DNA from: Plasmodiophora brassicae
Lineage: Eukaryota; Endomyxa; Phytomyxea; Plasmodiophorida; Plasmodiophoridae
Direction of reading: 5' to 3'
DNA length: 64,000 nucleotides
NCBI GenBank assembly: GCA_039704465.1
Contig: JASFAU010000018.1
Span: 186,001 to 250,000 of the forward strand
The notes under the pieces are model-generated. The model ran no database searches. It saw only the letters and a program-made list of their open reading frames with translations, and was not told the origin of the DNA. Of this stretch, positions 63,290-64,000 are shown piece after piece. The position numbers were made by a program, and so were the translations under genes. Position 1 is the first letter of the stretch. Every line of letters starts with the position of its first letter.

Positions 63290-64000
63290 TCACATGATAC
63301 ACAGCAGGCCGGCGATGATCGTGGTCGCGATAGTGAACGTTGGAGCGACGGTGCCCGACGACGTGTTCCGCGACCGTTCCCGTTTGCCGCCACCATCCGT
63401 TATCCTCTTCGACGGGTGCTCCTTGTAGAACTCCTCCATTTCCTCGTCGGATGGGCCCTTGAGCAGACGCTTCATGGCGGCACCGAATGCACGGCCGGCC
63501 GCGACGGTCTCCGGCGCGTGCGGCTCCAGCGCCTCGCCGGCCTCCTTCGCAACGACGCCAAGCGCCTTGTTGACGTGGCCGCCAACCTGTCGGTACACGG
63601 GCGCTGCCACGAAAGCGTGAACCTGATCTTTCGCGATGCGGTCGACGTACCCGCCAACGTGGTGCTTGACGATGTTCGGCCCAGGTACGACCTTGGCCGC
63701 ATAATCGGCGGCCATCACCTCCTGGTACTTCTTGTAGATGCCCCCCGCAATCGGGACCTTCGGCACGGCGTAGTCGACAGCGATCTGGCCGAGACGCTCG
63801 TCGACCGTGTGGCGGTTGCCCCACAGGTACGCCATGAACAACCGGCCGACGACCCACTTGTTCGCCACCGCTTCCGTCACGTACTTGGCGACGGAGTGCA
63901 CGCCCATGGACGCGATCCCACCGGCCTGGTCGCCGGCGATCTCTTCGACCGCGGGCTTCAACCCGTTGACGAACCGATTCAGACCGCCAGGTCCGTCCGT
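63290..64000 (-). CDS. Uncharacterised protein with C-terminal membrane anchor (5' end beyond window)
   Basis: The reverse strand is open from the window edge to a stop at 63290, at least 237 residues. It contains GVHSVAKYVTEAVANKW, AYLWGNRHTVDERLGQIAVDY and a helical region with IYKKYQEVMAADYAA. It ends with a charged linker and a terminal hydrophobic segment (FTIATTIIAGLLCIM), which fits a tail anchor or a GPI signal. I recognise no family. It converges with the TMEM42-like gene, the stops being about 40 bp apart. Confidence 0.6.
   Translation of the reverse strand, partial: TDGPGGLNRFVNGLKPAVEEIAGDQAGGIASMGVHSVAKYVTEAVANKWVVGRLFMAYLWGNRHTVDERLGQIAVDYAVPKVPIAGGIYKKYQEVMAADYAAKVVPGPNIVKHHVGGYVDRIAKDQVHAFVAAPVYRQVGGHVNKALGVVAKEAGEALEPHAPETVAAGRAFGAAMKRLLKGPSDEEMEEFYKEHPSKRITDGGGKRERSRNTSSGTVAPTFTIATTIIAGLLCIM

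Noticed and set aside
1..64000. Bacterial origin or operon structure
   Set aside because: Spliceosomal introns, a eukaryotic tRNA with internal pol III boxes, and genes such as PIGU, RBM22 and DNAI3 show that this is nuclear eukaryotic DNA.

Overview
This is nuclear DNA of a microbial eukaryote: GC-rich coding sequence on both strands, standard stop codons, and many very short GT-AG introns (mostly 50-68 nt, with CTAAY/CTGAY branch-like motifs shortly before the acceptor). No single lineage is proven. Clues are an axonemal dynein intermediate chain (the organism, or its recent ancestor, builds motile cilia), a plant-type DYW pentatricopeptide protein, Zn2Cys6-type regulators and a large cell-surface receptor. 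Together they suggest a free-living flagellate or amoeboflagellate outside plants and animals. For about half of the genes I could place every splice site by protein homology and check that the joined exons keep one reading frame.

Layout. 1-8770: RACK1 (cut by the left edge), the spliceosomal protein RBM22/Cwc2, a serine carboxypeptidase, an unresolved small gene, a LAMMER/CLK kinase and a polytopic membrane protein. 8771-12600: gene-poor and AT-richer, with one small gene, a strong palindrome and a decayed DDE transposase. 12622-25691: a FAM169-like acetyltransferase-fold protein, a globin, an ADP-ribosyltransferase-like ORF touching a B-box gene, cyclophilin H, two related Crinkler-header-like genes around a tRNA-Thr, axonemal dynein intermediate chain DNAI3, and a GPI-anchored GH16 enzyme. 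26030-29520: a C1orf43 homologue, then a gene-poor stretch with a hAT transposase relic arranged as an inverted repeat. 29524-42896: RRP15, a rhomboid protease, a J-domain membrane protein, an ABCG transporter, a cis-prenyltransferase (dolichol synthesis), cytochrome b5, the GPI-transamidase subunit PIG-U, and two related small proteins, one preceded by a 33-bp minisatellite. 43275-53063: an intronless DYW-PPR gene, two tandem twin-Zn2Cys6 regulators, a CHCHD2-like protein and a probable mitochondrial helical-repeat protein. 53479-64000: a Cys-rich membrane protein, a 2,363-residue receptor, a TMEM42 homologue and a gene cut by the right edge.

The most striking object is the receptor at 55089-62621. 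It carries 24 NHL repeats (four six-bladed propellers), a REJ-like region, a GPS-type site, seven membrane spans and a cytoplasmic tail. Same-phase introns sit at the same place in the last blade of every propeller, a record of how it grew by module duplication. Functional themes are RNA processing (RBM22, PPIH, CLK, RRP15, PPR), the dolichol/GPI pathway (cis-prenyltransferase, PIG-U, a GPI-anchored enzyme), mitochondria, and sensing at the cell surface.
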